Assembly (NCBI GenBank): GCA_963576475.1
Contig: OY754980.1
Span: 5,151,492 to 5,215,491 of the forward strand
Reading direction: 5' to 3'
DNA: 64,000 nt
Source of the DNA: Molanna angustata
Lineage: Eukaryota > Arthropoda > Insecta > Trichoptera > Molannidae
Both the position numbers and the translations under genes were made by a program. Below the pieces are notes generated by a model, which searched no databases, was not told the DNA's origin, and saw only the letters and a list, made by a program, of their open reading frames with translations. Positions 31,681 through 40,877 of the stretch are shown here, one piece after another. Positions within the stretch are counted from its first letter, which is position 1, and each line of letters begins with the position of its first letter.

Positions 31681-32110
31681 AACAAAATGTTACTGTGATA
31701 TGATATCTTGAAGGTCTTTAGACTGATATCCTTGGAAAATGTTATGTGATATGATATCTGGAGGGTCTATGGACTGTAATGTCTTGATGGTCTTTGAATA
31801 TGATATCCTGAGTTTCTTTAGATTATGATATCTTCAAAGTCCTTGATTAAGATTTTGAGTCTATTGATTATGATATCCTGTGATAATAAAATGACATATG
31901 ATGTCTTGTGATAATAAAATGACATAATATGATGTCTTGTGATAATAAAATGACACTATGATGTCCTGTGATAATAAATGACCGTGATAATAAATGACCG
32001 TGATATTATGAAGGTCATGAACTAGTGATAGATATCTTGATTGTCTTTGACTGATATCCTGATGGTCATTTATTGACCAAGAGATAAAGTCTTTGACTAT
32101 GATATCACCC
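31681..32110 (+). repeat. Degenerate tandem repeat in the LTR element leader
   Basis: Loose repeats of 'gatatgatatctt-gaaggtcttt' (31.69-31.85 kb), then tighter copies of 'tgatgtcttgtgataataaaatgaca' (31.87-31.99 kb). Non-coding leader. Confidence 0.75.
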
Positions 32111-32174
32111 ATGTGGTAAGTATGCCTTAATTAAATTATTTTTCCAGGTTGTTGAAAAAAAAAAAATCCACATA

Positions 32175-34727
32175 ATGTCTTTGACATTGGAGAAATTTGA
32201 GTGTGAAGGTGACCCTAGCTCAGTAGGGTTGAGATGGGAACGATGGAAGAGAGCACTCTTTATATACCTTGAAGCTATGAGTATTGATAACAGTGAAAAA
32301 AAGAGAGCGACCTTATTGCATTTTGGAGGTCTGGAGCTACAAGAAATATTTTATAATATACCTGAAGTAAATATCCAATCACCTGACCATGTGAATATTT
32401 TTGATCTGGCTATTACAAGACTTGATGCTTATTTTGCACCTAAACAAAGCAAAGTATATGAACGCCATTTGTTTAGATTACTCAAACAAGAAACAAATGA
32501 AAAGTTTGAGAAATTTTTAGTCCGTTTACGACAACAAGCAGACAAATGTCAATTTCATGACAAAAATGAACATATTATTGACCAAATAACAGAAAAGTGT
32601 TCTTCTATTGAATTGAGGAAGAAAATTCTCCAAACTGGGGATGCTATGTCATTAGACAACATAATTTCAGAAGCCAATGCACTTGAAGCTGTAAGCCGAC
32701 AGATGGATGAATTTGACAAAATGTGTACAACAAGTCAAAGTGTTAATAAAATAGACACAAGAACAAAGAAAATTTGGCCAATCAAGAATATACTATGTAG
32801 AAGATGTGGATATAGAAATCACACAAAAGATTGGCAATGCCCTGCCAAAGAAAAAAAATGTAATGACTGCGGCTTGATTGGTCACTTCAGAAAATGTTGT
32901 AAAACTGACTTGACAAAAAGAAAAAATGAAGATAAATATAAAAAGAATCCGAAGAAATTTCGGCGTGATTTAAATATTGATGCGAATAAAGTGGATGAAA
33001 TACACTATGTTTTCCACATAGATGCTGATGATAATGAGTTTGAATGCAAAATTGGAGGGGTAAAAGTACAAATGTTAGTGGACTCAGGATGTAAACATAA
33101 TTTAATCACAGACAAAACGTGGAAAATGATGAAAAATAGCCAAGTTGTGGTATACAATCAAATAAAGAATCCAAACAAAACATTCCTAGCTTATGGTAGC
33201 AATATACCATTAAAATTAGATGGATCTTTTGAGGCAAAATTCCAAATAGGAGAAAAATCCACAAAAAGTATATTTTATGTCGTCACTGATGGTACAAGGA
33301 ATCTTTTGGGAAAGGCAACGGCTATGTCATTAGGAATACTCAAAATCGGGCTAGAAGTAAATCAAATAGATTCTATGGTATTTCCAAAATTTAGGAATGT
33401 ATTGGTTGAAATTCCTATTAATAAGTCAATTCAACCAATTTCACAACCATATAGAAGAATTCCCATACCCCTGGAAAAAATGGTCGATGCCAAAATAGCA
33501 GAACTGATGAAAAGAGATATCATTGAAGAAGCTTGTGGTCCTTCAAAATGGATATCGCCAATTGTTCCCGTTCTAAAAGAAGATGGAGAGGTTCGTATTT
33601 GTGTGGATATGAGACGAGCCAATACAGCCATTATGCGTGAAAATCATCCACTCCCAACAATGGATAAATTATTGCCTAAGATGCGTAATGCAAAATATTT
33701 CAGTAAACTCGACATCAAAGATGCATTTCACCAGATTGAATTACATCCTAATTCAAGACACATCACAACATTTATTACAAGCAAGGGCCTATATAGGTAT
33801 AAACGTCTGATGTTTGGAATAACATGTGCACCAGAAATTTTCCAAAAGACTTTGGAACGAATGTTATTAGGTTGTGAGGGAGTAATCAATTTTATAGATG
33901 ACATTTTAGTGTATGGTAATGATGGAAAAGAACATGATACAAGGCTGAAAGAAGTTATCAGAATTTTAGAAGAAAATAGAGTAGTTTTAAGGAATGATAA
34001 ATGTATTATTAAAGTAAAAAAGGTACAATTTTTAGGACACGAATTAACAGAAAAGGGTGTCAGACCACTTGCAAAATATATATCAACAATTCAGGAATTT
34101 AGACCACCCAAAACAATAGCAGAACTACAGAGTTTCCTTGGCTTGGTCAACTTTGTGGGCAAATGGATCCCGAATTTGGCCACTTTAACTGAACCACTTA
34201 AAGAATTACTTCGAAAAAAAGAATCTGAAATACAAAAATCATGGAATATACAGCAACAAATAGCCTTTGCAACATTAAAATCGGCACTCACAAATATCCC
34301 TACCTTAGGATACTATGATGTAAAAGATCGAACTATTGTAGTTGCCGATGCAAGCCCAGTGGGACTAGGAGGAGTATTAATTCAAATAGACAAGAATGGA
34401 CCTAGAATAATTGCATACGGAAATAAAACTCTTACCGACTGTGAACGACGATACTGTCAAACGGAAAAAGAAGCTTTAGCATTGGTTTGGGCTGTAGAAC
34501 ACTTTCATATTTTTCTTTATGGCAAGGAGTTTGAACTTGTAACAGATCATAAACCATTAGAAATAATATTTGGCCCAAAATCGAAACCATGTGCACGAAT
34601 AGAAAGATGGATATTACGTCTTCAATCTTATAAATATAAAGTAGTATATCGACCTGGAAAAAATAACATAGCGGACTCTTTATCAAGACTTTGTATTGTA
34701 CCAAAAAATTTTACCAGAGGTACGTGA
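32175..34727 (+). CDS. Gag-Pol (gag, zinc knuckles, protease, RT, RNase H) of the LTR element
   Basis: 850 codons from the first ATG after a long leader. The N-terminal ~200 residues are gag-like ('YFAPKQSKVYERHLFRLL', 'FVRLRQQADKC'-type retrotransposon gag; here 'FLVRLRQQADKCQF'). Two zinc knuckles lie at about residues 208-245, CX2CX4HX5C (CRRC...H...C) and CX2CX4HX4C (CNDC...H...C). The aspartic protease active site is LVDSGC at about 301. RT follows: 'SKWISPIVPVLKEDG', 'KLDIKDAFHQIEL' and the catalytic 'FIDDILVYG' at about 571-579. RNase H: 'VVADASPVGLGGVL' at about 724, 'TEKEALALVW', 'TDHKPLE', ending 'NIADSLSRLC'. It makes virus-like particle protein and copies RNA to DNA. The frame stops 32 nt into the integrase frame. 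All key residues are present. Confidence 0.95.
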   Translation: MSLTLEKFECEGDPSSVGLRWERWKRALFIYLEAMSIDNSEKKRATLLHFGGLELQEIFYNIPEVNIQSPDHVNIFDLAITRLDAYFAPKQSKVYERHLFRLLKQETNEKFEKFLVRLRQQADKCQFHDKNEHIIDQITEKCSSIELRKKILQTGDAMSLDNIISEANALEAVSRQMDEFDKMCTTSQSVNKIDTRTKKIWPIKNILCRRCGYRNHTKDWQCPAKEKKCNDCGLIGHFRKCCKTDLTKRKNEDKYKKNPKKFRRDLNIDANKVDEIHYVFHIDADDNEFECKIGGVKVQMLVDSGCKHNLITDKTWKMMKNSQVVVYNQIKNPNKTFLAYGSNIPLKLDGSFEAKFQIGEKSTKSIFYVVTDGTRNLLGKATAMSLGILKIGLEVNQIDSMVFPKFRNVLVEIPINKSIQPISQPYRRIPIPLEKMVDAKIAELMKRDIIEEACGPSKWISPIVPVLKEDGEVRICVDMRRANTAIMRENHPLPTMDKLLPKMRNAKYFSKLDIKDAFHQIELHPNSRHITTFITSKGLYRYKRLMFGITCAPEIFQKTLERMLLGCEGVINFIDDILVYGNDGKEHDTRLKEVIRILEENRVVLRNDKCIIKVKKVQFLGHELTEKGVRPLAKYISTIQEFRPPKTIAELQSFLGLVNFVGKWIPNLATLTEPLKELLRKKESEIQKSWNIQQQIAFATLKSALTNIPTLGYYDVKDRTIVVADASPVGLGGVLIQIDKNGPRIIAYGNKTLTDCERRYCQTEKEALALVWAVEHFHIFLYGKEFELVTDHKPLEIIFGPKSKPCARIERWILRLQSYKYKVVYRPGKNNIADSLSRLCIVPKNFTRGT

Positions 34728-35988
34728 AAGCTATATTCACCAAATTATTGAGTATATCAGGCCAGTAGCTGTACCTATGAAAGAAATCGCAGATTGTTCC
34801 AAACAAGATCGAGATATATTGGAAGTTAAAGAAGGATTGTATAATAATATCTGGAAGGAAGAGGTTAAAGCCTACAAAATATTTCAAAGTGAATTATGCT
34901 TTTATGATGATATTTTGCTCAGAGGAACAAAAATAGTAATTCCACAAAAGCTACGGCATCAAGTTTTGAGTGCAGCCCATGAAGGCCACCCTGGTATTGT
35001 AGCTATGAAATCACGTCTAAGAACAAAAGTGTGGTGGCCAAGATACGATAAAGATGCTGAAAATTTTGTCAAATCATGCCAGGGGTGCACTCTGGTATCT
35101 GCACCGAATCCTCCGAATCCATTAAAACGTAGAGAGTTGCCAGAGGAGTCATGGGTAGATATTGCCATAGATTTAATGGGACCATTGCCAAGTAATGACT
35201 ATATATTTGTAGTGGTGGACTATTTTAGTAGATATAAAGAAATCAAAATATGTCGTAGAATCACCACTACAGAAATTATTTCCCTTCTCAAAGAAATTTT
35301 TAGTAGGCTCGGATATCCTGTCACTATAACAGCTGATAATGGAAGACAATTTGCTAGTGAAGAAATTAAAGCATTCTGCAAAGAAAGAAATATAAAATTG
35401 TATAATACAATACCCTACTGGCCACAACAGAATGGAGAAGTGGAACGTCAAAATAAAGATATTTTAAAGCGCTTAAAGATTAGTCAAGTTGAAAAGAAGG
35501 ATTGGAAAGAGTGCTTACTCGAATATCTCATAATGTATAATAGTACACCTCATTCGGTGACTGGGAAGACACCATCGGAACTATTTTTCAAAAGACAATT
35601 TCGAGATAAAATTCCTATGCTTGGTGACATTAGCCATGAACCACGAGACCTGGAGGTTAGAGACAGAGATAAAGAGGAAAAAGAGAGAGGAAAAACATAC
35701 GCGGATAAAAAGAGGAAGGCGAAAGAAAACGAATTGAAACCAGGAGATAAGGTGTACATAAAGAATACAAATAAGAATAATAAATTGAGTTTAAATTTCG
35801 AACCAACAATCCATACAGTGGAAAGAAAAGAAGGGGGAGATATAGACATCCGGAATGACGAAACAGGACAGCATTATAGAAGAAACGTGATTCACTTAAA
35901 GAAGATACATGGGCAGTGGAAATCAATACAAGATGAAGAACAACAAGATAGGGATAAAGATTCAATTAGTGAAAATGAACTTGAATGA
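34696..35988 (+). CDS. Integrase region of the LTR element, in the +1 frame relative to gag-pol
   Basis: 430 codons. The frame opens at a TTG (34696), not an ATG, so separate initiation is doubtful. Features: HHCC zinc finger 'HEGHPGIVAMKSRL' ... 'CQGC' (about residues 95-133); D,D35E catalytic core with D in 'IDLMGPLP' (about 157), D in 'TADNGRQF' (about 215) and E in 'NGEVERQN' exactly 35 residues on; C-terminal basic region 'LKPGDKVYIKN'. It inserts the DNA copy into the genome. It overlaps the end of gag-pol by 32 nt, in the +1 frame. Conserved linker sequence on both sides suggests one original frame, broken by a 1-base indel around the A6/T4 run at 34702-34711, or a programmed +1 shift. 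Confidence 0.92.
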   Translation: MYQKILPEVRESYIHQIIEYIRPVAVPMKEIADCSKQDRDILEVKEGLYNNIWKEEVKAYKIFQSELCFYDDILLRGTKIVIPQKLRHQVLSAAHEGHPGIVAMKSRLRTKVWWPRYDKDAENFVKSCQGCTLVSAPNPPNPLKRRELPEESWVDIAIDLMGPLPSNDYIFVVVDYFSRYKEIKICRRITTTEIISLLKEIFSRLGYPVTITADNGRQFASEEIKAFCKERNIKLYNTIPYWPQQNGEVERQNKDILKRLKISQVEKKDWKECLLEYLIMYNSTPHSVTGKTPSELFFKRQFRDKIPMLGDISHEPRDLEVRDRDKEEKERGKTYADKKRKAKENELKPGDKVYIKNTNKNNKLSLNFEPTIHTVERKEGGDIDIRNDETGQHYRRNVIHLKKIHGQWKSIQDEEQQDRDKDSISENELE

Positions 35989-36058
35989 TCACACTTAACC
36001 AAATAACGAATAAAGATATAAAGAAATAAGAAGTAGTTTTAAATAAAAATAAAATATA

Positions 36059-36070
36059 ATAAGAAAGGGA
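36059..36070 (+). promoter_or_regulatory. Polypurine tract
   Basis: AATAAGAAAGGGA directly abuts the 3' LTR start (36071). Its position and composition fit the plus-strand primer site. Confidence 0.8.
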
Positions 36071-36257
36071 TGTAGCATATGCACTGTATAAAGGTAAGTA
36101 TGTATACTAAGTAAAGTTAGCTCCTCCCACTAAGTGGGGGTAACTTAGATGTCCTTAGGGCTAGAGATGTGATCCAGAACGAGTTGTTTAGTGACCACTA
36201 CACAGTGCAGTACCAGAAGCAGCCCTGGGTGAGTACCAATCATATAAATATGCCACA
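36071..36257 (+). repeat. 3' LTR
   Basis: Identical in sequence and length to the 5' LTR by direct reading. Confidence 0.95.
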
Positions 36258-36262
36258 ATAAT

Positions 36263-37014
36263 AATTTGATTTAAGATTATTTTTTATAGGGTTTGTATTG
36301 AATGTTATTATAAAAACGATAAGGATATAATAAGTTGATGTTTCAGTAGACTAATTTTATCTAATGTAACATGATTTGTATGATCTGATGATATCTGTTT
36401 TATTTTGCAACATGTTACATGAAAAATGTATTTAGTTAACCAGTTTTCTTGTCAGTTTTTTTATGGTGATACTAATCGAACCGACGAATTTACCTAAATA
36501 AATGACATTTTTATTCCTACATAATTCCTGTTTTATTTCCCATGTTTCACTAAGGTTAGTAAAACTTATTAATAAACAGGATGAACAAATTGTTAAATGA
36601 ATATATTTTGTTCGAGGTTAAAATAGGGAGTATGTAGTGTGATTATATTGTGTATATATTTGCATTTTATTAGTAATGTTTACATTACTAATAATTATGA
36701 ATTTTAACTCTGCATACTCCATACATAAGGGACAAAGAATGATTATTATTTGAAGTTACTCAATAATACAACCAAAAGTAAGTACAAATATATGATTGCT
36801 ATTTCATACATAAGTAATCCACTGCTGTGGGTGATTTGTAAAGGGTTATTTCATTAAAATAGAATAAATTCACATTTTTTCTAAATATTATTTTTTCATT
36901 TCTTTACTTTTCTAATAGAAATGTATTTTAAAATTTAATAAAACATGTAAGAATCTTTTTGCAACATATATTATGTAGTATTGAATGACAGCTGTCAAAT
37001 TCATACAAATATTT
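36263..37014. repeat. Right part of the P-like element: end of tandem array and AT-rich DNA
   Basis: 36263-36420 continues the tandem unit ('gataaggatataataagttgatgtttcagtagac', 'ctaatgtaacatga'). The remainder to 37014 is AT-rich, with no recognised gene. Confidence 0.65.
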
Positions 37015-37076
37015 GGTCAGCCCCATACGGCGGCCCTTTTGTTTGGCTGTTAAGGCATGTATGTAGATAGGTATTG
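37015..37076 (-). repeat. Right terminal region of the P-like element
   Basis: Inverse of 28212-28284: subterminal word GTCAGCCCCATA at 37015-37026, TIR 37048-37076. Confidence 0.7.
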
Positions 37077-37134
37077 ATCCCAGTCCTATTTTCAGACTAT
37101 TGTGCAGTCACTTCTGATCTCCAAAGCGTGTAGT

Positions 37135-37300
37135 TTATCAGTGAGATTCATAACCCCTGCTAAATGTAGTTCTTTTTTAAATGAGACGATACTGGTGTGT
37201 AGGAATACACGCATGTGTCATTCTTTCATTCATAAATTAATGCACACCCGCACGCATATTCTGGTTAGCAAACACTGTGGGATATGCAGTGATGGTTTGA
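37135..37300 (+). repeat. Interspersed repeat family C copy
   Basis: 'cagtgagattcataacccctgctaaatgtag ... actggtgtgtaggaatacacgcatgtgtc ... aatgcacacccgc ... cactgtgggatatgc' in the same order as 31.50-31.68 kb. Confidence 0.6.
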
Positions 37301-38390
37301 ATGAATGATTTTTATTGCCAAAGATGACTTTAATAATTCAAAAAATTATAAACTATTAGTTGGAATTGAATCTGAATTATCAATTTAGAGACTTTAATGC
37401 AAATATAATAATAAAAATAAACACTTTTAAAAACCCTGCGCAAGTGCCAATTACATATTTTTTTCAACTAACCAGTTTCCATCCCAGAGAAGCACGTATT
37501 ACGTGATTGTTATTTTTTAGTATTATTATTTTTATATTGTATTGAAATGTATTTATTTTTTTTTTATTTTTATTTATTTCTATCCAAAAACATAGAGTAG
37601 ATATAAGATACAAAATAATTAAAGGTATTATAAGCTTATTCATACATAGTAGACATACAAAGTAAATATAAGTTATTTAATTTCAATAAATATAATTTCA
37701 TTATTTCACCATTGCTTACATAGTTAAAGCTATCCTTTTTGTTTGTATCTTTGTTACTAGACCCCTCACTAGGCATAGCCTGTGCTAAGGTGAGCTAGTT
37801 TTATATTATTGTCTATTGCGTTGTTTATTTATAGATACGTTTACATATAATATAAGTAAATGTACATACATACGCTACGCATTCAAGCCTTCTTTCTCTC
37901 TTTCCAAACACAATATTTCATTATGAGTCATTAACACACAGCAAAAATTGTAAAAATAAAATAATTGTTGAAAAAATTGATTGATTTAGAGACAAAAAAA
38001 AAACAACAAAAGTACTTATTTTTCACTTTTTTCAATTGTCTATTCTGTTGTTTGTAATAGTGCATTTACATTTTATTAGGTAGAATTATTATAACTTACC
38101 TAATTGCAATTCCTTTCTACTTACCAATTTTTCCTGTCCACAGAAATTCCATATCGTGAAAAATATTTTAAAAGAATTCTCACTAACCATTACTACTATT
38201 TTACTACAGCGGACAGAACAATAACAATATAATAATAGAAATGTTTGACTCATTATTATTTTTATTCCCCTGTCTTTTTGCACTAAGCACCATCATAAAA
38301 ATTATCAGGACTTAACTATAGGAGTCTCCATTTTTTTAAAACTGAAATTTGAACTCATAAAATAAAAATCGGAAATAGAATGAATTAAAT
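37301..38390. other. unassigned AT-rich DNA
   Basis: Contains 'ccctgcgcaagtgcc' (37434, shared with 25.56 kb) and 'cctcactaggcatagcctg' (about 37763, shared with 2.07 kb). No gene recognised. Confidence 0.4.
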
Positions 38391-38399
38391 TAATTTTTG

Positions 38400-38880
38400 G
38401 CATGTGATAAATATTATATTGTCTCCAAGGAAATCCCGGATGGTCGTAGAGCAAGGGGTCATATCATTCGTCCTTTTCCTCATGACTGAGGATAGCGGCT
38501 GCAGTCCGTCGCCACACGTATGGCCCGCCTCCATGCCAATCTGTTTTGGGCTGAACGCAGAGCACCAGTCACCTAAGACCCCATTGTGGACTTAACCAAA
38601 TCGCTCCATCTGGTCGGTGAGCGACCACGAGATCTCCGTCCCTCCACGCTGCCCATCACAACAAGCTTCTCGAGGCAGTCTGGTTCCCTTCTGGCAATGT
38701 GTCCAAAGAATTGAAGGATACGTCTGTAACATATCGTCGATAGACGATCTGCGATCCTTAGCTCGTCTAGAATTGACACATTGGTTCTTCTGGCTGTCCA
38801 TGGGATGCGCAACATACGCCTCCAGCACCACATTTCGAAAACATCGATCCTCTTTTGCTCTTTGACTCCCTAAGAGCAAG
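38400..38880 (-). pseudogene. LINE RT C-terminal fragment (family R3)
   Basis: The minus-strand frame 38833-38573 encodes 'MWCWRRMLRIPWTARRTNVSIL', 'RRILQFFGHIARREPDCLEKLVVMGSVEG' and 'GRSPTRWSDLVK'. This is the block following the RT core in a LINE family common in insects. Downstream (lower coordinates) the frame changes and continues as 'VTGALRSAQNRLAWRRAI', then a decayed '...PQS' end. It is truncated before the YADD region. A degraded relative is at 4.50-4.77 kb. Confidence 0.8.
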
Positions 38881-39284
38881 GGGTAGACCAGCAAAAAGAT
38901 GGAGTGACAGTTAGACATCCAGATCTCAAGAGGCAGTCTCCGACTGAAAAAACAGGCCCTCGGCCTAAAACCAGAGGAAGAAGATAAATATATCAATTTA
39001 GACAGGTACCCTGAAATTCACTAATAATATTCGTTTACATACTGGGGTATACAAAATATTGAAACAGTGCACTGCATGCGGTAAGCCCTTATTATTAACA
39101 AGTTATATATGGTTTTTTTCATTTTAAATAATACGTTGAAATCCACAAAATGACTTCTTATACATAATATTGAATCCATGTCATGAGTCTTTCACGAACA
39201 ATGCGCTGTTTCTTTATAATATTATGTAGGTAAAGTTTTTTTTTAATCTGAAACATTTCAATTTAAAGTCGGGGAAAATGTTAT
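38881..39284. other. unassigned AT-rich DNA
   Basis: A GAAGAAGA-like stretch at about 38975-38985 may be a LINE tail. Otherwise nothing recognised. Confidence 0.4.
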
Positions 39285-40076
39285 TAAATTTGTTACTCTT
39301 CACTACCACAAGGGGTTATAGTGAGGATTTATGAACTCTTAATTATTAAGGTTATTTTTTTATTGCAGATTGTCAACTAGTATCACGCTGAGAATGTATT
39401 CTGAAATTTTCATCACAATGTATCTGTGTGTATGTACTGTGACTATATTACTCATTTGCTCCTTTTCAAATTTGTATATCCAATACTCGCTCAGACCCCA
39501 TCAGATTATGAGGGATATCTGATCAGTGCTTCTCGATTTTTTAACTGTCAAATATTTAATGTGACCCCAAGTTCAGGAAATTTAAAAAATGATATTTTTA
39601 TTTTCTAATTGTTAAAAAGGCACATCACCTTCATAAAATGGCATCGAAAAGTTATAGTAAGTAAGTTTTCATAATAAGATATTAGTGCTTCTCGAATGAA
39701 TGCCGGCCAATCCTTCCACCACCGGAGCACCAACCAATATGATGGTGTTCCGGACACGGAAAGTAAGTAAGTAAGTGCTTCTCAATTTTGTTAACTGTCA
39801 AATATTAGTGCTTCTCAATTTTGTTAACTGTCAAATATCACAAAGTGACCCCAAGCTCAGGAAATTTAAAATTTGATATTTTTATTTTCTAATTGTTTAA
39901 AAGGCACATCACCTTCATAAAAAGGCATTGAAAAGTTATAGTAAGTAAGTTTTCATAATAAGATATTAAAATAAAAAACAATTTAACAAACTCATTTCAT
40001 GAAAATGCTAAAAATATTCCAAACAATAATTTGTGGATTTAGGTACATAGTAGTGGAGAGTTTATTTATCGTTTTG
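39285..40076 (-). repeat. Interspersed repeat family D copy with internal duplication
   Basis: Matches 6138-6712 in reverse complement: 'ttactcttcactaccacaaggggttatagtgagga' at the left, 'ttgcagattgtcaactagtatcacgctgagaatgtattctga', 'aacaaactcatttcatgaaaatgctaaaaatattcc', and 'gtagtggagagttta' at the right. Internally, 'gtgcttctc(g/a)attttttaactgtcaaatatt...gtgaccccaagttcaggaaatttaaaa' occurs twice or more (about 39524-39600 and about 39774-39880), with 'aaggcacatcaccttcataaaa' after each. Confidence 0.7.
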
Positions 40077-40877
40077 AGGTAAATAAAATATATGGGGGGA
40101 ATAAAACAAAGTTTTACCGTATAATAATAATTTTTGGTTTGTATTTGGCAATACTTGCAAACATTTAATACAATTTCATATTCGCATACAACAACTGTTC
40201 TTTAACAATAAGCGTAATAAATCTTCTAAATATTATATTTTTGCAGTTCAGAAAGGATGTAATTCTACATTGTATCATTGGTAGTTTGACTGCGGAACAT
40301 AAAAATGTAGGCAATAGAATTGGCACATTATCTCCATTCATTTTGCACTAAAAATATGACTACGCCACTTACATAAAATTTGCATAGTGATGGACATTCT
40401 TAAACATAGATTTTAATCTGTTTTGTGCTGGGAAAAAAACGACAATTACGATCTACAAGTCTAAATTCTTTAAATGGAATATAAGTGTTTATCAATCAAA
40501 AATTATAAATATTAAATGTAGCAACTTGAAATAAAAAGAAAAATCTATGTACCTACATTATAAGTATTGATTCAAAATGATTCTTGTAAATTGCAATTTT
40601 TGTTTTCGCAAACGATTTCTCGACTCATTATTCATTATTAAAACAAAAAGTTACATAAATTGTAATACAATATTTTTATATCTTAGTAAAATAATCATCG
40701 ATATACAAATGTTAAATTATTTCAAATGGAAAAGTTTCGTGCACAGCACATTGTCAAAACAGAAAATAAAACAATTAGTATCTTTGATTTCCAAATATTT
40801 TTTTTTAAATTTTATTTGAAGTTCCATTTATAATTGTCGAGTGCTCACCATTAAATGATTTGATATAACAATAAGGT
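40077..40877. other. unassigned AT-rich DNA
   Basis: No gene recognised. The frame at 40577-40819 lacks any known domain. Confidence 0.4.

Larger units (their letters stand above)
30821..36262 (+). mobile_element. Ty3/gypsy LTR retrotransposon with identical LTRs and 5-bp TSD
   Basis: 5' LTR 30826-31012, 3' LTR 36071-36257, each 187 bp, TG...CA, with no difference that I can see. TSD ATAAT at 30821-30825 and 36258-36262. The repaired site (gataaggatATAATaatttgatttaag) is the same as an empty paralogous repeat unit at about 30497. Internal order is gag, zinc knuckles, protease, RT, RNase H, integrase, as in Ty3/gypsy. RT/integrase style resembles the mag/K02A2.6-like lineage known from Bombyx and nematodes (recollection). 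No env frame. Confidence 0.95.
28205..37083 (+). mobile_element. P-element-like transposon relic with THAP exon relics, hosting two nested retroelements
   Basis: Inverted termini: 28212-28240 (CAATACCTATCTACATACAT, then GCCTTTACA) and the inverse of 37048-37076, differing at one position over 29 bp. A direct repeat ATCCCAG lies immediately outside both ends (28205-28211 and 37077-37083). An inner inverted word TATGGGGCTGAC lies about 60 and 50 bp in from the ends (28273-28284 and 37015-37026). Subtracting the nested LTR element and LINE insertion leaves about 3.15 kb. P elements have a THAP DNA-binding domain at the transposase N-terminus, ~31-bp TIRs starting CA, an 11-bp subterminal inverted repeat, 8-bp TSDs and about 3 kb length; this locus agrees in nearly all points (TSD seen is 7 bp). 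The transposase downstream of THAP is not recognisable; AT-rich tandem repeats fill the space. Superfamily is inference. Confidence 0.65.

Noticed and set aside
31861..32112. 83-codon minus frame
   Set aside because: Translation of the tandem repeats in the LTR element leader.
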